58,038 nt of DNA from Rhodospirillales bacterium (lineage in GTDB: Bacteria > Pseudomonadota > Alphaproteobacteria > Rhodospirillales > WMHbin7). A program made the translations under genes and the position numbers. The stretch lies in assembly GCA_016214125.1 (NCBI GenBank), contig JACRPC010000005.1, positions 1 through 58,038 on the forward strand, written 5' to 3'. A model generated the notes under the pieces. That model saw nothing but the letters and a program-made list of their open reading frames with translations. It made no database searches and had not been told where the DNA came from. This document shows positions 54,396 to 58,038 of the stretch, one piece after another (position 1 is the first letter of the stretch; each line of letters opens with the position of its first letter).

Positions 54396-55853
54396 ATGAC
54401 GCTTCATGTTCAGCAATGGATCGGCAACCGTTGGGTGGAGTCCCTTGAATCCGGCTTGGGCAAGGGCGTCTGCCTCAACCCGGCCACCGGCTCCGAAGTC
54501 GGCACCTACGACGAGGCCGGCGCCGCCGACGCCGAAGCGGCGATCGCCCTGGCTCGCAAGACCTTCGAGACCACCAACTGGGCCCGCCAACCCCGGCTGC
54601 GCGCCCAGGTGCTCTTGGAATTCGCCGATCGGCTGGAGGCGCGCAAGACCGACATCGCCAAGATGCTGGTCGCCGTCAACGGCAAGCTGATGCACGAGGC
54701 GATGGTCGAGCCGATGGGCGGCGCCTCGGAGATCCGCTACTACGCCGGCTTGGCGCGCAACCTGTTCGGCCGCATGGCCGAGATCGACACCGGTTGTTAT
54801 TCCCTCTTGGCGCGCGAGCCGGCGGGCGTGGCCGGCATCATCGTGCCCTGGAACGCGCCCCTCCTCTTGCTGGTGCGCTCGCTCGCCCCGGCGATGGCGG
54901 CCGGCTGCACCTCGGTGGTCAAGCTGGCGCACCAAACCTCGCTCGCCACCAAGATCGTCATCGAAGCCCTGGCCGAGGTGAAAAGCCTTCCGCCGGGCGT
55001 GGTGAGCTTCCTGCACGAATCGGGCAGCCGAGTGAGCGAGGCGCTGGTCCGCTCGCCCGAAGTCGATGTGGTGAGCTTCACCGGCTCAAGCGGGGTGGGC
55101 AAGAAGATCATGGCCGCCGGCGCCGGCACGCTCAAGCGCCTGTCGCTCGAACTGGGCGGCAAGGCGCCGTCGCTGGTTTTCCCCGATTGCGACCGCAAGA
55201 AGGCGGTGGCCGCCATCGCCGGCGCCGCCACCGTGATGGCCGGCCAGATGTGCACGGCGGCCGGCCGGGTGCTGGTCCACCAGACGATCGCCAAGGAGTT
55301 CGAGCGCGATCTGAAGGCCGCCTTCGAGAACGTGGTCACCGGACCCGGCGACGATCCGGCCTCGACCATGGGCCCGCTCATCGACCGCGCCAACCGCGAC
55401 CGGGTGCAGGGCATTGTCGAGGCGGCGGAAAAGGTGGGGCGGATGATCGTCAAGGGTCGTCCCTTGGGTGGCAATCTCGCTTCGGGCGCCTTCCTCACGC
55501 CCACCCTAATGGCGATCGAGGATGTGAAATCCCGCTTCGTCCAAGACGAACTGTTCGGACCCGTCCTCAATTTCGAGACCTTCACCGACGAGGCCGAAGC
55601 CATCGAGCGCGCCAACGCCACCCGCTACGGCCTGGCCGCCAGCCTGTGGACCGCCGATCAGGCCCGTGCCAGCCGCGTTTCCCGCGCCTTGAAAAGCGGC
55701 ACCGTGTGGATCAACAGCTACAACAAGCTGTTCGCCGAGGCGGAAACCGGCGGCTACCGCGAAAGCGGCTTCGGGCGCCTGCACGGCGTCGAAGGCTTGA
55801 ACGATTTTTTGCAAACCAAACACGTCTATTTCGAGGCGCCGCCGATCGCTTAG
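54396..55853 (+). CDS. NAD(P)-dependent aldehyde dehydrogenase
   Basis: A 485-residue ALDH superfamily member. Seen are IIVPWNAPLLLLVRSLAPAM (coenzyme fold), VVSFTGSSGVGKKI, the general-base Glu in LELGGKAPSLV, the catalytic Cys in AGQMCTAAGR, and the late LFGPVLNFETF. It oxidises an aldehyde to an acid in the cytoplasm. In the catalytic loop the residue after Cys is Thr, as in betaine/aromatic aldehyde types. It is first in an operon with an ACMSD-like amidohydrolase, a PanE-like reductase and a TctB transporter subunit, so the aldehyde is probably a pathway intermediate. The specific substrate is unknown. Confidence 0.9.
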   Translation: MTLHVQQWIGNRWVESLESGLGKGVCLNPATGSEVGTYDEAGAADAEAAIALARKTFETTNWARQPRLRAQVLLEFADRLEARKTDIAKMLVAVNGKLMHEAMVEPMGGASEIRYYAGLARNLFGRMAEIDTGCYSLLAREPAGVAGIIVPWNAPLLLLVRSLAPAMAAGCTSVVKLAHQTSLATKIVIEALAEVKSLPPGVVSFLHESGSRVSEALVRSPEVDVVSFTGSSGVGKKIMAAGAGTLKRLSLELGGKAPSLVFPDCDRKKAVAAIAGAATVMAGQMCTAAGRVLVHQTIAKEFERDLKAAFENVVTGPGDDPASTMGPLIDRANRDRVQGIVEAAEKVGRMIVKGRPLGGNLASGAFLTPTLMAIEDVKSRFVQDELFGPVLNFETFTDEAEAIERANATRYGLAASLWTADQARASRVSRALKSGTVWINSYNKLFAEAETGGYRESGFGRLHGVEGLNDFLQTKHVYFEAPPIA

Positions 55854-55892
55854 GCCGGCGTCGATCCGGGGCCATCAACCAGGGGAATCCTC

Positions 55893-56921
55893 ATGAAGCT
55901 CGACGCATTCAACCACTTCTTCCCGCGCAAATATTTCGACAAGATGAATGCCCTGATGCCGGTCGGCAAGGACATGAACAAGCGGGTGCGCAACATTCCG
56001 TCGATCGTCGATCTCGACGCGCGCTTTCGGGTGATGGACAAGTTCGGTCCCGATTACGCCCAGATTCTTACCATCCCCTCGCCGCCGGTCGAGAGCTTCG
56101 GCACCGCCAAGAAGGCCCGCGACCTGGCCCGCATCGGCAATGACGGTCTGGCCGAGCTGGTCGCCAAGCATCCCGACCGCTTTCCCGCCTTCGTCGCCTC
56201 GCTGCCGATGAACGATCCCCAGGCGGCGGTGGCCGAAGCCAAGCGGGCGATCGACGAACTGGGCGCGGTCGGCGTGCAGATATTCACCAACATCAACGGC
56301 CGCCCGGTCTACACCAAGGACACCGCGCCGCTGTTTGCCCTGATGGCGAAATACGATCTGCCGATCTGGATGCATCCCTGCCGGGGCGCCGACGTCGCCG
56401 ACTACAAGGGCGAGAAGAAGAGCCATTATGAAATCTGGTGGACCTTCGGCTGGCCCTACGAGACCAGCACCGCCATGGCGCACATGGTCTTCGGCGGCCT
56501 GTTCGACAAGCATCCCGACATCAAGATCATCACCCATCACATGGGCGCCATGATCCCCTATTTCGAGGGCCGCGTCGGGCCGGGCTGGGACCAGTTGGGC
56601 ACCCGCACCTCGGACGAGGATTATTCGGTCATCTTGAAGAAGATGAAGCGCAAGGGCATGCGTCCCATCGACTATTTCCGCAAGTTCTACGCCGACACGG
56701 CGGTCTTCGGGGCGTTGGAAGCCACCAAATGCGGCCTCAAGTTCTTCGGCGTCGACAAGGTGGTGTTCGCCTCCGACAGCCCCTTCGATCCCGAGAAGGG
56801 CTCGGCCTTCATCCGCTGGACGATCGAAATCCTCGACCAGATGGATTTGTCGCCCTTCGAGCGCCACGCCATCTACGAGGGCAACATCCGCCGCCTGTGC
56901 AAGATGGACGACCGCAAGTAA
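55893..56921 (+). CDS. ACMSD-like amidohydrolase (possible decarboxylase or hydratase)
   Basis: A 342-residue TIM-barrel amidohydrolase of the ACMSD / gamma-resorcylate decarboxylase group. Metal or active-site candidates are His161 (IWMHPCRG), His215/216 (THHMGAM) and Asp295 (VFASDSPFD). At the N-terminus, where the family has HxH or ExH before a Pro, this protein reads DAFNHFFP. Only His8 is present and the first ligand position is Phe6. This may mean an altered metal site. Decarboxylation of an aromatic or unsaturated acid is the common activity. It lies 39 bases after the aldehyde dehydrogenase gene, with GGGG upstream of its ATG. Confidence 0.85.
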   Translation: MKLDAFNHFFPRKYFDKMNALMPVGKDMNKRVRNIPSIVDLDARFRVMDKFGPDYAQILTIPSPPVESFGTAKKARDLARIGNDGLAELVAKHPDRFPAFVASLPMNDPQAAVAEAKRAIDELGAVGVQIFTNINGRPVYTKDTAPLFALMAKYDLPIWMHPCRGADVADYKGEKKSHYEIWWTFGWPYETSTAMAHMVFGGLFDKHPDIKIITHHMGAMIPYFEGRVGPGWDQLGTRTSDEDYSVILKKMKRKGMRPIDYFRKFYADTAVFGALEATKCGLKFFGVDKVVFASDSPFDPEKGSAFIRWTIEILDQMDLSPFERHAIYEGNIRRLCKMDDRK

Positions 56922-56934
56922 GGGCAGATTCACG

Positions 56935-57933
56935 ATGCCTTCGGGATCGCCGGGCGCGGCTTCGTCCCCCGCCGACGGGGATAGGCGGCCGGCGATCCTG
57001 GTGGTGGGCGGCGGCGCGATCGGCGGCATCCATGCCGCCCATCTCGCCAAGGCCGCGGAGATCGTCGTTCTCGACACCGACGCCGATCATGTGGCCGCCA
57101 TCCGGGCCAAGGGTCTTGCCGTCTCCGGCAAGACCCAGGCCCAGGCGCGGATCGAGGCGGTTAAGGATGGAACGGCGCTTGCGGGCCGCGCCTTCGACGC
57201 CCTGCTGGTCGCCGTAAAATCGATGCACACGAAAGCCGCCATGACGGCGGTGCTGCCGCACCTGTCCAACCAGCCGCTGCTGCTCACCCTTCAGAACGGC
57301 CAGGGCAATGTCGACATCCTGGCCGAGCTTGGGCCGCATTCGATCGCCCAGGGCACCACCTGGGAGGCGGGCGAGCGCACCGGCCCCGGCGCCATCCTTC
57401 ATCTCATTCATGGGCCGCCCGCCCCCATCGGCCCGGCGCGCGGCGAGGCCTCCCAAATGGCTTGGTTGGTCGATCTCCTGAACCGGGTTGGCCTGCCGGC
57501 CAAGCTGGAGGCCGACCCGCGTGGTGCCATCTGGACAAAATATCTGTTCAATTGCGCGATGAATCCGGTGAGCGCGCTTCTGGCCGGCTCGCCGGAAGGC
57601 AAGTATGGCAGCGAGGAAATCTACGGCCTTTTGGTGGCGGCGGTGGCCGAGGGCCGTCAGGTGGCCGATCGGATGGGCATTGTCTTGCCCGAAGATCCTC
57701 TGCATCTGGTGACTGAGGTTCGCGCCGGCACCCGGCCAATGCCGCGCCATCCGGGTTCGATGGCCCAGGATATCGCCCGGGGCGCGCCGACCGAGATCGA
57801 GGCCTTGACCGGCTATCTGGTCCGCAAGGCCAAGGGCTTCGACATCGCCTGCCCCCATCTCGACACCCTTTACCGTTTGGTCAAAGGGTTGGAAACTGGG
57901 ATGGCGGCCAAGCGCGCACAGGGGACGGCATGA
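56935..57933 (+). CDS. 2-dehydropantoate 2-reductase family (PanE/ApbA) protein
   Basis: A 332-residue NADPH-dependent ketoacid reductase family member. The Rossmann motif is ILVVGGGAIGGIHAAHLAK, preceded by a non-conserved 20-residue leader. LLTLQNGQGN, the catalytic Lys/Asn region IWTKYLFNCAMNPVSAL, and the late PTEIEALTGYLVRKA follow. Genuine PanE makes pantoate, but many paralogues in catabolic operons reduce or oxidise other 2-oxo/2-hydroxy acids. Its position between an amidohydrolase and a TctB gene suggests the latter. It overlaps tctB by ATGA. Confidence 0.88.
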   Translation: MPSGSPGAASSPADGDRRPAILVVGGGAIGGIHAAHLAKAAEIVVLDTDADHVAAIRAKGLAVSGKTQAQARIEAVKDGTALAGRAFDALLVAVKSMHTKAAMTAVLPHLSNQPLLLTLQNGQGNVDILAELGPHSIAQGTTWEAGERTGPGAILHLIHGPPAPIGPARGEASQMAWLVDLLNRVGLPAKLEADPRGAIWTKYLFNCAMNPVSALLAGSPEGKYGSEEIYGLLVAAVAEGRQVADRMGIVLPEDPLHLVTEVRAGTRPMPRHPGSMAQDIARGAPTEIEALTGYLVRKAKGFDIACPHLDTLYRLVKGLETGMAAKRAQGTA

Positions 57934-58038
57934 GGCATCGCATCCGCAATTCCCAAGACTTCTGGTCCGGCGTCATGTTCATGGCGTTCGGTGGGTTGGC
58001 GATGTTTTTGGCCCGCACCTATCCGATGGGCACCGCCA
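57930..58038 (+). CDS. Tripartite tricarboxylate transporter TctB family protein (partial)
   Basis: Only the first 36 residues are in the window; the frame runs off the right edge. The start MRHRIRNSQDFWSGVMFMAF, followed by a membrane helix and TYPMGTA, is the characteristic N-terminus of TctB small membrane subunits. The ATG overlaps the stop of the PanE-like gene (ATGA). TctA and a TctC binding protein would be expected downstream. It imports a carboxylic acid, presumably the substrate of this operon. Confidence 0.8.
   Translation, partial: MRHRIRNSQDFWSGVMFMAFGGLAMFLARTYPMGTA

Overview
The window is GC-rich DNA with dense, tightly packed and often translationally coupled (ATGA) genes. 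It looks like a chromosomal segment of a metabolically versatile alphaproteobacterium. The gene content suggests Rhodospirillales, of the Magnetospirillum / denitrifying aromatic-degrader type; this is an inference from content, not a marker-gene placement. No rRNA, tRNA, CRISPR array, transposase or phage gene was found.

Left edge (about 0.1-6.5 kb, minus strand): a single-domain STAS protein, a methyl-accepting chemotaxis protein, a 469-base AT-rich spacer, and dnaE.

The centrepiece (6.5-21.6 kb, minus strand) is one contiguous anaerobic aromatic catabolism block. In transcription order it reads: FlK-type thioesterase, padB-C-D (phenylacetyl-CoA:acceptor oxidoreductase), padE-F-G-H-I (phenylglyoxylate:NAD oxidoreductase), padJ (phenylacetate-CoA ligase), a MarR regulator, then hcrC-A-B (4-hydroxybenzoyl-CoA reductase). 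Together these would activate phenylacetate or 4-hydroxyphenylacetate, alpha-oxidise it to the (hydroxy)phenylglyoxylate, decarboxylate it to (4-hydroxy)benzoyl-CoA, and remove the para-hydroxyl to give benzoyl-CoA. A divergent HcaT-like MFS transporter (21.9-23.0 kb) may be the uptake step. The ring-opening benzoyl-CoA reductase is not in the window.

Middle (23.0-37.4 kb): gltD-gltB, metY, two alpha/beta hydrolases around a CpdA-like phosphodiesterase, a secreted Lys/Asp/Arg-rich heptad-repeat protein with a clear terminator, a hybrid Cache-PAS-GAF histidine kinase, and an unrecognised coiled-coil protein with axial-protein character.

Surface sugar cluster (37.7-43.8 kb, plus strand): a multi-spanning glycosyltransferase-like protein, a DegT-family PLP enzyme with His replacing the usual Lys, an SDR reductase, rmlC, rmlB and rmlA. 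There is no rmlD. The set fits synthesis of a dTDP-3,6-dideoxyhexose better than rhamnose.

Right part (43.9-58.0 kb): an unknown protein; a minus-strand set epmB-ilvD-aryl-CoA ligase-GT2/methyltransferase fusion; divergent epmA; another unknown protein; thiE coupled to a second MarR gene; and, divergent from that MarR, an apparent catabolic operon of aldehyde dehydrogenase, ACMSD-like amidohydrolase, PanE-like reductase and a TctB that is cut by the window end.

The most notable regulatory pattern is that several candidate promoters have -35/-10 boxes 17 bp apart with a perfect palindrome in or overlapping the spacer. These are the pad operon, hcr, the aldehyde dehydrogenase operon and the unknown gene at 52.06 kb. 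Two of them lie next to MarR genes.
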